Position numbers and translations under genes: made by a program
From: Desulfovibrio sp.
GTDB lineage: Bacteria > Desulfobacterota > Desulfovibrionia > Desulfovibrionales > Desulfovibrionaceae
DNA: 8,203 nt
Direction of reading: 5' to 3'
Assembly (NCBI GenBank): GCA_020217165.1
Contig: JAIWOE010000165.1
Span: 1 to 8,203 of the forward strand
Part shown: in pieces, positions 1 to 6,836 of the stretch
How positions within the stretch are numbered: position 1 is the first letter of the stretch
Layout: each line of letters begins with the position of its first letter
The notes under the pieces: model-generated
What the model was told of the DNA's origin: nothing
Seen by the model: only the letters and a program-made list of their open reading frames with translations
Databases searched by the model: none

Positions 1-46
1 CAATCCCGAATGGAAACTGGAGGGCATCCAGCAGATGCAGGGCTGA
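1..46 (+). CDS. C-terminal end of an unidentified protein (partial)
   Basis: The frame starting at base 2 is open from the left edge and ends at a TGA at 44-46, giving the residues NPEWKLEGIQQMQG. A strong plus-strand terminator begins 26 bases after the stop, which is what the end of a real gene would look like. The fragment is too short to assign a family or function. The other plus frames also stay open here, so the frame choice rests mainly on the placement of the terminator and the ordinary residue mix. Confidence 0.42.
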   Translation, partial: NPEWKLEGIQQMQG

Positions 47-71
47 TGCCTGCCTGCCCATGCTCCATTGC

Positions 72-103
72 AACGGGACGCCGCCATGGCGTCCCGTTTT
101 TTT
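72..103 (+). terminator. Intrinsic (Rho-independent) terminator
   Basis: The arm AACGGGACGCC (72-82) pairs perfectly with GGCGTCCCGTT (88-98) around a five-base loop GCCAT, and a run of seven T residues (97-103) follows. This is a textbook terminator for transcription from the left on the plus strand. Read on the minus strand the stem is not followed by T residues, so it should not efficiently end transcripts of the converging gene whose stop lies at 131-133. Confidence 0.9.
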
Positions 104-130
104 ATGCGTGCAGCGGGCGGAGAAAGGGGA

Positions 131-2872
131 TTAGGAGGCAGGTTGTTGCTGCTGGGAATCCCAATACTGCCGGACCAGGGTTTCGGCCAGGGCCAGCTCC
201 TCGGCCAGGCTGGGGGCGCGGCCATCCAGCTTGGCGGCGCGGATGCTGTCCAGGATGCGTGTGTAGATGGGGCCGGGGGGCAGGCCCATGTCCATGAGGT
301 GCTCACCGGTCATGTGCAGCTGAATGCCACGCAGGGTGGTCAGGTACAGGGAAAGATGCTTCTTGATGCAGTCGTCATCAAACTTGGCCATGAGTAGCAG
401 GGCGCCTTCCAGGGGCGTCTGGTGCATGATGCCGTACAGCTCCGAAAGGCTTTTCTCCCCGGCGCACCAGCGTTTGAGCTGGTCCATGGCCTTGTGCACG
501 CTGCGGCGCAGGGTCACCAGCTCGCGTTCATCCTTTTTGGAAAGTCCCAGGCGGGCGGTGAGGGCTTGCAATTCCTCTTCCTTCCAGGTGGCGGTCATGC
601 CCAGCAGGCAAAGCAGCCAGCGCCGCGGGGTGGGATTCTGATACAGCAGGCCATACCAGGTGAGAATCTTGTCCAACTCTTCCAGGAGCTCCTTGCGGTG
701 CTGGGTCATCTCCAGCTTGGGATGGATGGCCTTGAGGATGCCCAGCTCCTGCATCATTTCCAGGTCCTGCAGGAACTCTTCTTCATTAAGAATCAGTTTC
801 AGTTCATTGAAGATGCGGTGTCCGCTCAGGCGGTCCAGCAGGTTTAGTTGCAGGGCGTTCTTGATGAGCCGCAGGGTCTGCTTGCCAATGCGAAAGCCGT
901 ACCGCTGGGAAAAACGCACGGCCCTGAGCATGCGGGTGGGATCTTCCACAAAGCTCAGGGAATGCAGCACGCGGATAACGCGATCCTTGATATCCCGCTG
1001 GCTGCCAAAGAAGTCCACCAGCCGGCCGAAGCTGGCCGGGTTCAGCTCCACGGCCAGGGCGTTGATGGTGAAGTCCCTGCGGTAGAGATCCATTTTGATG
1101 GACGAGAGTTCCACCGTGGGCAGGGCGGCGGGGTATTCGTAGTATTCCAGGCGGGCGGTGGCCACGTCCACCTTCTGTTCGCGGGGGGGCTGGTCCGGGC
1201 GGGCCAGGAACCTGGGCAACACCACCACGGCGGTTTTGAACTTGGAATGCTCCCGTACGCGGCCCTGGTGCCGGGCGGCAAAGGCGCGGGCAAAAGATGG
1301 CCCATCGCCTTCCACCACCAAATCTATGTCCAGGGTGGGGGTTTTGAGCAGTAGGTCGCGCACAAAGCCGCCCACGGCGTACACGGGCACGCCCAGTTCC
1401 TCGCCCAGCCGGCCGGCGTCTTCCAGGAGTCCCAGCACGGGCTTGGGCAGTTGTTCATGAAGCAGGGCCGAGACGTTGCGCTCACGGGACTTTTCCGGCA
1501 GCAGCATTTCCGGGATGCGGGCCGGCTCTTCGATGAGGGTGTTGATGAGGTCCGTGCGGGTGATGACGCCCACCATCTCGCCGTCCTCCACCACCGGGGC
1601 CAGCCGCTGACGCTGGCCGACGATGATTTCCATCACCGGGTACAGGTCCGCGTGGGGGGTCACCACGGCGCAATCGCGCTGCATGTATTCCGACACGGGA
1701 ATATGCCCCAGCCCGTGGGACTGGGCCTTGTCCGCCGTGGAATGATCCAGCACGCCCTCGCACATCAGGGAGCCCGGGGCGGCCACGGGCAGGGCCTTGA
1801 AGCCGTAGCGCGTCATGATGTCCACGGCGTCGTTGATGGGCTGGGTGGCCTCCACGGCTACGGGGGGCTTGGACATGATGTGCATGGCCAGGATATGCGG
1901 ATTGATGTGCGAGAACAGCAGGGCAAAAAGTTCATCCTTTACTTGAACTATTGTCTTGTCCTTCACCGTGGCCGACGCGGCGTAGGCATGGCCGCCACCG
2001 CCCAGGGAGCTGCAGATGAGGCCCACATCCACATCCGGGGTGCGGCTGCGGGCTACCACGTGCACGCGGTCCTGCATGCGGCCCAGGGCAAAGAGGACGC
2101 GGATGTTCTCCATGTCCAGGAGCTTGTGGGCCAGGATGGCAAAGTCGCCCAGGTAGCTTTCCAGACTGACCTCGGCCATGACCACGGGCACGCCGTTGAT
2201 CTCGTGGGTGACGGCGCTTTCCAGCAGGGTGCCCAGCACCTTCACCTGTTCCACGGTCAGCTCGCGCTGCAGGAGTTCGCCCACCACCGAAAGGTCCATA
2301 CCCTGACGCTTGAGCCAGGCCGCGATTTCCAGATCTTCCGGCGTGGTGGACGGGAAGGTAAAGGAGCCGGTGTCCTCGTAAATGCCCAGGCCCAGCAGGG
2401 TGGCTTCGTCGGGCTCCACCGTCACGCCCTGCTGGCGCAGGATGCGGCAGATGATGGTGGTGGTGGCCCCCAGGGGTTCCACCCGGCCCGTGGAAAAGGG
2501 GATGTCGTCCTCGGGGTCTGCGGCGTCGGGATGATGGTCGTAGACGTGGATGTCCACGGCCTCCTTGCCGCCAGGGGCGTCAAAGCGGTCCAGCACGGCC
2601 TTGACGTGGGGAAACCGGCTGCGCTGGCGGGAATCCACCAGCACCAGGGTCTGCACCGAGGCGGGGTCGATATCCTTGGGATTCTTGAAGTTGAAGAGGT
2701 AGACCGCGCTTTGGATGAAGAAATTGCGCAGGGTGCGTTCCTGGCTGCCGGGAAAGACGAGCACCGCGCCAGGATGCAGCTTGCTGGCGGCTACCATGGC
2801 GGCCAGGGCGTCAAAGTCGGCATTGGTGTGGCCGGTGATCACCAAGGGGGCGTGAAGTTTGGTCTGGGTCAT
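131..2872 (-). CDS. DHH phosphoesterase - CBS pair - tRNA nucleotidyltransferase/poly(A) polymerase fusion
   Basis: A 913-residue protein in three parts. Residues about 10-320 are a DHH/DHHA1 phosphoesterase with all metal ligands visible: NADFD (D19, D21), LVD (D80), DHH (112-114), D167, then the DHHA1 signature GGGGH (291-295). Residues about 331-450 are two CBS domains, a module that usually binds adenine nucleotides. Residues about 495-913 are a class II nucleotidyltransferase: GGFVRD (501-506), catalytic DID (D515, D517), RRDFTINAL (598-606), EDPTRMLRAVRF (643-654) and a C-terminal PGPIYTRIL stretch. Such proteins add nucleotides to tRNA 3' ends; the long DHH-CBS form is known from Aquifex and relatives, where the comparable enzyme is A-adding. 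Whether this one adds A, CC, CCA or poly(A) cannot be read from sequence alone. The chosen start overlaps the xerD stop as ATGA; no strong ribosome site precedes it, so it is probably translationally coupled. An in-frame upstream extension to 3187 lies inside xerD and is rejected. Confidence 0.93.
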   Translation of the reverse strand: MTQTKLHAPLVITGHTNADFDALAAMVAASKLHPGAVLVFPGSQERTLRNFFIQSAVYLFNFKNPKDIDPASVQTLVLVDSRQRSRFPHVKAVLDRFDAPGGKEAVDIHVYDHHPDAADPEDDIPFSTGRVEPLGATTTIICRILRQQGVTVEPDEATLLGLGIYEDTGSFTFPSTTPEDLEIAAWLKRQGMDLSVVGELLQRELTVEQVKVLGTLLESAVTHEINGVPVVMAEVSLESYLGDFAILAHKLLDMENIRVLFALGRMQDRVHVVARSRTPDVDVGLICSSLGGGGHAYAASATVKDKTIVQVKDELFALLFSHINPHILAMHIMSKPPVAVEATQPINDAVDIMTRYGFKALPVAAPGSLMCEGVLDHSTADKAQSHGLGHIPVSEYMQRDCAVVTPHADLYPVMEIIVGQRQRLAPVVEDGEMVGVITRTDLINTLIEEPARIPEMLLPEKSRERNVSALLHEQLPKPVLGLLEDAGRLGEELGVPVYAVGGFVRDLLLKTPTLDIDLVVEGDGPSFARAFAARHQGRVREHSKFKTAVVVLPRFLARPDQPPREQKVDVATARLEYYEYPAALPTVELSSIKMDLYRRDFTINALAVELNPASFGRLVDFFGSQRDIKDRVIRVLHSLSFVEDPTRMLRAVRFSQRYGFRIGKQTLRLIKNALQLNLLDRLSGHRIFNELKLILNEEEFLQDLEMMQELGILKAIHPKLEMTQHRKELLEELDKILTWYGLLYQNPTPRRWLLCLLGMTATWKEEELQALTARLGLSKKDERELVTLRRSVHKAMDQLKRWCAGEKSLSELYGIMHQTPLEGALLLMAKFDDDCIKKHLSLYLTTLRGIQLHMTGEHLMDMGLPPGPIYTRILDSIRAAKLDGRAPSLAEELALAETLVRQYWDSQQQQPAS

Positions 2873-3792
2873 GCGTGGGGCAGCCTGGAGCGTGGGTGGT
2901 GGGTGCGGTGCAGCTCGGCCAGTCGGCGCGTCTGCACGTGGGTGTAAATTTCCGTGGCCGTAATGTCCGCATGCCCCAGCAGCAATTGCACGCTGCGCAG
3001 GTCGGCGCCGCCTTCCAGCAGGTGGGTGGCAAAGCTGTGCCGGAAGGTGTGGGGCGAGACGGCCTTGGTGATGCCCGCCGCGGCCGCATGCCGTTGCACC
3101 AGCTTCCATACCGCCACCCGCGACAGGCCCGAACCGGAGCGGTTCAGGAACAGGTGCGGTGTCTTGGGATGAAACAGCGGGCGCCATGCCTGCAGGTAGG
3201 TGTCTAGCACCTGCTGTGCCAGGTCATGCACGGGCACCAGACGTTCCTTGGCGCCCTTTCCGAACACCGTGAGCAGGCCGGTCTGGGCATCATATTCCAA
3301 CAGGGTCAGGTTCACCAGTTCGGAGACGCGCAACCCCGCGGCATACAGCAGCTCCAGCATGGCCCGGTCCCGGGCGCCCAGCTTGGTGTCCGCCTGGGGC
3401 TGTTCCAGCAGGGCGGCCATCTCTTCTGGTTCCAGGACATCGGGCAGCCGCCGGGGAACGGCGGGCTGTTCCAGCAAGGCCGCCGGGTTGGCCGGCAGCA
3501 GACGCTCTTCGGCCAGGTGGCCGTACAGGCTGCGCAGGTAGGCGCAGCGACGAGCCACTGTCTTGTCTTCCAGGTCCCGGCCGCGGCAATGGGCTAGGTA
3601 TAGCAGCAGTTCTTCTTCCTGCACGGCGTCCAGGGGCGTGCCAAGGGCCAGGAGGAACTGCTGGAAATCGCGGGCATCGTGGGCGTAGCTGGCAATGGTG
3701 TTTTCGGCCAGGCCGCGCACCACCAGCAGGTGTTCCAGGTGGCGATCCATGAGGGGATGCAGGAGGACGGGTGGGGATGCAGGGGACGGCAT
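2869..3792 (-). CDS. xerD: Tyrosine recombinase XerD (site-specific, chromosome dimer resolution)
   Basis: A 307-residue tyrosine recombinase, close to the roughly 300 residues usual for XerC/XerD. The N-terminal SAM-like core-binding domain spans about residues 15-100 (GLAENTIASYAHD), and the catalytic domain about 115-295. All catalytic residues are present: R155 (GLRVSEL), K179 (GKGAKERLVP), H248 and R251 (SPHTFRHSFATHLL), H274 (LLGHAD) and the nucleophile Y283 (EIYTHV). The GADLRSVQLLLGHAD stretch resembles XerD more than XerC. With a partner Xer protein it would resolve chromosome dimers at dif with FtsK; no dif site was recognised here and nothing suggests an integron or phage integrase. 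It is the first gene of a minus-strand pair and overlaps the next start by four bases. The ATG at 3790-3792 is preferred over an internal ATG at codon 15 because that one lacks a purine-rich site upstream, although the site at the chosen start is also weak. Confidence 0.9.
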   Translation of the reverse strand: MPSPASPPVLLHPLMDRHLEHLLVVRGLAENTIASYAHDARDFQQFLLALGTPLDAVQEEELLLYLAHCRGRDLEDKTVARRCAYLRSLYGHLAEERLLPANPAALLEQPAVPRRLPDVLEPEEMAALLEQPQADTKLGARDRAMLELLYAAGLRVSELVNLTLLEYDAQTGLLTVFGKGAKERLVPVHDLAQQVLDTYLQAWRPLFHPKTPHLFLNRSGSGLSRVAVWKLVQRHAAAAGITKAVSPHTFRHSFATHLLEGGADLRSVQLLLGHADITATEIYTHVQTRRLAELHRTHHPRSRLPHA

Positions 3793-3911
3793 GCCTGCAA
3801 CCTACCGGGAGCCCCGCCGCGAGGCAAGGACCGTGTGACGGATTGGACAGGAATCCATTGATTGCTTGTTCCCCGTGCGCGGGGGGCGTATGCTGGCAGG
3901 GCGGCCATGCA

Positions 3912-3940
3912 TTGACAACCCCTGCCCGCGCCAGTACATC
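3912..3940 (+). promoter_or_regulatory. Candidate sigma-70 promoter for dapL
   Basis: A perfect -35 hexamer TTGACA (3912-3917) is followed after 17 bases by TACATC (3935-3940), a weak match to TATAAT. Transcription would start near 3947, about 27 bases before the AGGAG ribosome site at 3974-3978. A second, weaker pair lies upstream: TTGTTC (3866-3871), a 17-base spacer, then TATGCT (3889-3894). The region divides the divergent xerD and dapL genes; no convincing minus-strand promoter was found for xerD. Confidence 0.45.
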
Positions 3941-3988
3941 GCAGTTTTCCGTCATCATTCTGCAACACCCCTCAGGAGTCCAGCGCTC

Positions 3989-5161
3989 ATGCCTTCCTTT
4001 CAGTATGCCGACCGCATTCGCGCCCTGCCGCCGTACCTCTTTGCCCAGATCGACAAGGTCAAGGAAGAGGTGAAATCCCGTGGAGTGGACATCATCAGCC
4101 TGGGCATCGGCGACCCCGACATGCCCACCCCGGACTTCATCATCGACGCCCTGGCCAAAAGCGCCCGCACACCGGCCAACCACCAGTACCCGTCGTACAT
4201 CGGCATGTTGGCCTTCCGGCAGGCAGTGGCTGACTGGTACAAGACCCGCTTTGGGGTGGAGCTGGATCCCAAGTCCGAAGTCATCACCCTCATCGGTTCC
4301 AAGGAGGGCATTGCCCACTTCCCCCTGGCCTTCACCAACCCCGGGGATCTGGCCATCGTCTGCACGCCCAACTATCCCGTGTACACCATCACCACGGAAT
4401 TCCTGGGCGGTGTGGTCAAGTTCCTGCCCCTGACCGATGACAACGACTACCTGCCCGACCTGGACAGCGTCACGCCCGGCGAATGGCGTCGCGCCAAGAT
4501 GATCTACGTCAACTACCCCAACAACCCCACCGCGGCCACGGCGCCCGATGCCTTCTACGAGAAGCTCATCGCCATCGCCCGGGAGTATGACGTCATCATT
4601 GTTCACGACGCCGCATACACGGAAATCTATTTCGACCCGGCCAACAAGCCCCGCTCCATCCTGGAGTTCCCCGGCGGCAAGGACGTGGCCATCGAATTCC
4701 ATTCCCTCTCCAAAACCTACAACATGACCGGCTGGCGCATCGGCATGGCCGTGGGCAATCCCACCCTGGTGGCCGGTCTTGGCAAGGTGAAGGAAAACAT
4801 GGATTCCGGCGCCTTCCAGGCCGTGCAGGAAGCCGGCATCGTGGCCCTGCAGCAGGGCGAACCCTACGCCGAGAAGTTCCGCGCCATCTATAAGGAACGC
4901 CGGGATGTGGTGGTGAAGGCCCTGCGGGCTGCCGGGGTACAGTGCCGCAACCCCGAGGCTTCCTTCTACATCTGGTCCAAAACGCCCGCGGGGTTTGCGT
5001 CCTCGGCGGAATTCGTTACCAAGATCATTGAAGAAACCGGGGTAGTGCTCACCCCTGGCAACGGCTTTGGCGCGCCCGGCGAGGGATATTTCCGCATCTC
5101 CCTCACCGTGGACAGCGAGCGCCTGAAGGAAGCCGTGGCTCGCATCAGCAGTAAATTGTAG
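3989..5161 (+). CDS. dapL: LL-diaminopimelate aminotransferase (PLP-dependent)
   Basis: A 390-residue class I/II aminotransferase. In the DapL pathway it converts tetrahydrodipicolinate and glutamate directly to LL-diaminopimelate and 2-oxoglutarate, replacing three steps of lysine and peptidoglycan synthesis. Visible features are the N-terminal YADRIRALPPYLFAQIDK and LGIGDPDMPTP, GSKEGI (103-108) in the cofactor phosphate region, YPNNPT (176-181), HDAAYTEI (207-214), the Schiff-base lysine K242 in HSLSKTYNMTGWR, and the substrate-binding arginine R369 in YFRISL. The family also contains aspartate and alanine-type aminotransferases, so substrate is inferred from overall resemblance to the Desulfovibrio-type DapL. 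The start at 3989 has AGGAG at 3974-3978, ten bases away; the frame is open further upstream to 3866, but that part crosses the promoter and is not family-like. A perfect hairpin begins eight bases after the stop. Confidence 0.86.
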   Translation: MPSFQYADRIRALPPYLFAQIDKVKEEVKSRGVDIISLGIGDPDMPTPDFIIDALAKSARTPANHQYPSYIGMLAFRQAVADWYKTRFGVELDPKSEVITLIGSKEGIAHFPLAFTNPGDLAIVCTPNYPVYTITTEFLGGVVKFLPLTDDNDYLPDLDSVTPGEWRRAKMIYVNYPNNPTAATAPDAFYEKLIAIAREYDVIIVHDAAYTEIYFDPANKPRSILEFPGGKDVAIEFHSLSKTYNMTGWRIGMAVGNPTLVAGLGKVKENMDSGAFQAVQEAGIVALQQGEPYAEKFRAIYKERRDVVVKALRAAGVQCRNPEASFYIWSKTPAGFASSAEFVTKIIEETGVVLTPGNGFGAPGEGYFRISLTVDSERLKEAVARISSKL

Positions 5162-5169
5162 TCTCGCCT

Positions 5170-5208
5170 CCCGGCATGGGAGCCTGCAACAGAGGCTCCC
5201 ATGCCGGG
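5170..5208. repeat. Perfect 16-bp inverted repeat between dapL and folK (possible terminator or attenuator)
   Basis: CCCGGCATGGGAGCCT (5170-5185) is exactly complementary to AGGCTCCCATGCCGGG (5193-5208), with a seven-base loop GCAACAG. It starts eight bases after the dapL stop. There is no T run after the stem on either strand, so it is not a classical intrinsic terminator; it could protect the dapL mRNA 3' end, end transcription weakly, or fold the folK leader. One in-frame ATG for folK (5201) lies inside the right arm. Confidence 0.75.
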
Positions 5209-5233
5209 CACGGGAAAATGGATGGGGCAGGGC

Positions 5234-5785
5234 ATGGAGATGATCACGGCGTACGTGGGCCTAGGGGCCAACCTGGCCGGCCCGGCCGGGGATCCGCTGG
5301 AGCAGCTGGCCGCCGCACGCCAACACCTGCTGACCTTGCCCATGGTGCAGGGCGGTGCGTTTTCCGCCGTGTATTGGACAGAGCCCTTCGGCGTGCCGGA
5401 CCCGGCCGCCCACCCCTGGTATGCCAATCAGGTGGGGCGGTTGGATGTGGTGGCGGGGACAAAACCTCAAGTCTTGCTTGAAGTTTTATTGCAGGTTGAG
5501 CTGGCCCTGGGCAGAGAGCGCGGGGCAGGGCGCCCGGGCCTGAGCCCCAGGCCCATTGACCTGGATTTGTTGGTTTTTGGCGAGGTGATCCTGGACGATC
5601 CCGCCTGCACCCTGCCGCACCCCCGCATGCAGGATCGCGCCTTTGTGCTTGTGCCCCTGGCGGAGCTGGCCCCGAATCTGACGCTTCCGGCGCCAGGTGG
5701 CGGGCTGGCCCTGCGCCATGCCCTTTCCCGGCTCATCATGGAGCTGGACGGCAACCGCATCCGCCAGATCTCCCCGGAATCCTGA
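5234..5785 (+). CDS. folK: 2-amino-4-hydroxy-6-hydroxymethyldihydropteridine pyrophosphokinase
   Basis: A 183-residue FolK that transfers pyrophosphate from ATP to 6-hydroxymethyl-7,8-dihydropterin, the step before dihydropteroate synthase in folate synthesis. The N-terminal AYVGLGANL is the family signature. TEPFGVPD (49-56) precedes WYANQV, which matches the usual F-x-N substrate region. SPRPIDLDLLVFG (104-116) carries the two magnesium-binding aspartates D109 and D111. LPHPRMQDRAFVLVPLAELAP (127-147) is the conserved C-terminal stretch. Length is a little above the 160 or so residues common in the family. In-frame ATG codons exist at 5201, 5222, 5234 and 5240; 5234 is chosen because GGGG (5224-5227) lies six bases upstream and it stays close to the conserved start, but 5240 is nearly as good. 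The next gene follows after 20 bases, suggesting co-transcription. Confidence 0.92.
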   Translation: MEMITAYVGLGANLAGPAGDPLEQLAAARQHLLTLPMVQGGAFSAVYWTEPFGVPDPAAHPWYANQVGRLDVVAGTKPQVLLEVLLQVELALGRERGAGRPGLSPRPIDLDLLVFGEVILDDPACTLPHPRMQDRAFVLVPLAELAPNLTLPAPGGGLALRHALSRLIMELDGNRIRQISPES

Positions 5786-5805
5786 ACCATCAGGAGTGTT
5801 GCATC

Positions 5806-6111
5806 ATGTGGAAGCTCATCGTCCTTGCCCTTGCGGGCTACCTTCTGTACAAAATGTTCACCGGGGACAAGCGCCAAAGCGAAAAGCGAAAAAAGCAGGA
5901 CCTCAAGGATCGCGTGGCCGCCGGCGAGATGGTCAAGGACCCCATCTGCGGCACCTATGTGGATGTGAATACGGATATCCGCGTCCGCCAGGGCGACAAC
6001 GTGCACCGGTTCTGCAGCTATGAATGCCGCGATACCTTTGTTCGCCGCCTGGAAGCCACGGAAGTGACGCCGGAACCCGTGGCCAAGAAAAAGGACAAGG
6101 AAGAAGCGTAA
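5806..6111 (+). CDS. Small membrane-anchored YHS-type cysteine protein, function unknown
   Basis: A 101-residue protein. Residues 3-18 form one hydrophobic segment (LIVLALAGYLLYKMF), followed by a strongly charged stretch (DKRQSEKRKKQDLKDR), which fits an N-in membrane anchor or uncleaved signal. Residues 43-83 resemble the YHS/TRASH-like module: KDPICGTYV (C48) and RFCSYECRDTFVRR (C70, C74). Comparable modules are thought to bind metals and occur in copper- and heavy-metal proteins, but no ligand can be proved from this sequence. The tail is lysine/glutamate rich (KKKDKEEA). The start has AGGAG (5792-5796) nine bases upstream. It sits between folK and a transaldolase gene with no obvious functional tie. 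If the anchor is a simple N-terminal helix, which side of the membrane the domain occupies depends on the charge rule; the positive residues after the helix favour a cytoplasmic domain. Confidence 0.84.
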   Translation: MWKLIVLALAGYLLYKMFTGDKRQSEKRKKQDLKDRVAAGEMVKDPICGTYVDVNTDIRVRQGDNVHRFCSYECRDTFVRRLEATEVTPEPVAKKKDKEEA

Positions 6112-6179
6112 GGGAACAGAACCCATCCGAGGGAACTGCGCCTGTGTGCAAGACCCATTACCACAAACGGGAGTCTGCC

Positions 6180-6836
6180 ATGGAATTTTTTCTCGACACG
6201 GCCAGCCTCGACGAAATCAAAAAATGCAAGGCCTACGGGCTCATCGACGGCGTCACCACCAATCCGACCCTGCTGCGCAAGGAAGGCCAGGACTGGCGCA
6301 AGCAGATGCAGGCCATCTGCAAGGAAGTGGACGGCCCAGTCAGTCTTGAGGTGGTGGGCACCACAGCCAAGGAGATGCTGGCCGAGGCGCGCGAGCTCAT
6401 CAAGTTCGGCCCCAATGTGGTCATCAAGATCCCCATGCTCCTGGAAGGGCTCATCGCCGTGCGGGAGCTGCACGCCATGGACATTCCCACCAACGTCACC
6501 CTGGTCTTTTCGCCCATGCAGGCCCTGCTGGCCGCCAAGGCTGGCGCCACCTACGTATCGCCCTTCATCGGCCGGCTGGATGCCCTGGGGCAGGAAGGCA
6601 TGGAGTGCATTCGGCAAATCGTCACCATTTACGATAATTACGACATCGCTACCAAGGTCCTGGTGGCCTCCATCCGCCATCCCATGCATGTGGTGGAATC
6701 GGCCCTTACCGGTGCGGATGTGGCCACGCTGCCATTCGCCGTCATCGAGCAGCTGGCCAAACACCCCCTCACGGACAAGGGATTGCAGACGTTCCTGGAC
6801 GACTGGAAGGCCCTGGCCGGCAGCGCGGAGGCTTGA
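6180..6836 (+). CDS. tal: Transaldolase, small TalC/Fsa-type
   Basis: A 218-residue member of the short transaldolase/fructose-6-phosphate aldolase family, a class I aldolase TIM barrel. In the pentose phosphate pathway it would move a dihydroxyacetone unit between sedoheptulose-7-phosphate and glyceraldehyde-3-phosphate. Visible are FFLDTA with D6, GVTTNPTL (24-31), the Schiff-base lysine K83 in VVIKIPM, SPFIGRLDALG (127-137) and TKVLVASIRHP (159-168). Two residues speak for transaldolase rather than Fsa aldolase activity: E57 stands where Fsa has glutamine (Q59 in E. coli FsaA), and F129 where Fsa has tyrosine (Y131). The start has GGGAG (6169-6173) six bases before the ATG. It follows the YHS gene after 68 bases and its TGA shares one base with the next ATG. 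Confidence 0.92.
   Translation: MEFFLDTASLDEIKKCKAYGLIDGVTTNPTLLRKEGQDWRKQMQAICKEVDGPVSLEVVGTTAKEMLAEARELIKFGPNVVIKIPMLLEGLIAVRELHAMDIPTNVTLVFSPMQALLAAKAGATYVSPFIGRLDALGQEGMECIRQIVTIYDNYDIATKVLVASIRHPMHVVESALTGADVATLPFAVIEQLAKHPLTDKGLQTFLDDWKALAGSAEA

Noticed and set aside
1451..2947. Long plus-strand open frame of 498 codons opposite the nucleotidyltransferase fusion
   Set aside because: It is antisense to a gene with intact domain motifs. Its product is rich in histidine, glycine and glutamine with no recognisable fold, as expected from a GC-rich shadow frame.
2873..3187. Upstream extension of the nucleotidyltransferase fusion by 105 codons
   Set aside because: The extra residues are translated from inside xerD in another frame and are proline/arginine/alanine-rich with no domain; the ATGA overlap start fits the DHH domain far better.
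2869..3792. xerD as a phage or integron integrase marking a mobile island
   Set aside because: Size and motifs are those of a housekeeping Xer protein. There are no attachment-site repeats, no adjacent tRNA gene and no phage genes nearby.
3871..3884. Small palindrome CCCCG-TGCG-CGGGG in the xerD/dapL gap
   Set aside because: Five-base GC arms are expected by chance in this base composition and nothing else supports a function.
3866..3988. N-terminal extension of dapL by 41 codons
   Set aside because: It runs across the promoter region and bypasses the AGGAG ribosome site before 3989; the conserved protein begins at the later ATG.
3290..4702. Minus-strand open frame of 470 codons spanning part of xerD and most of dapL
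   Set aside because: It crosses two well-supported genes and the control region between them, and its product shows no family motifs.
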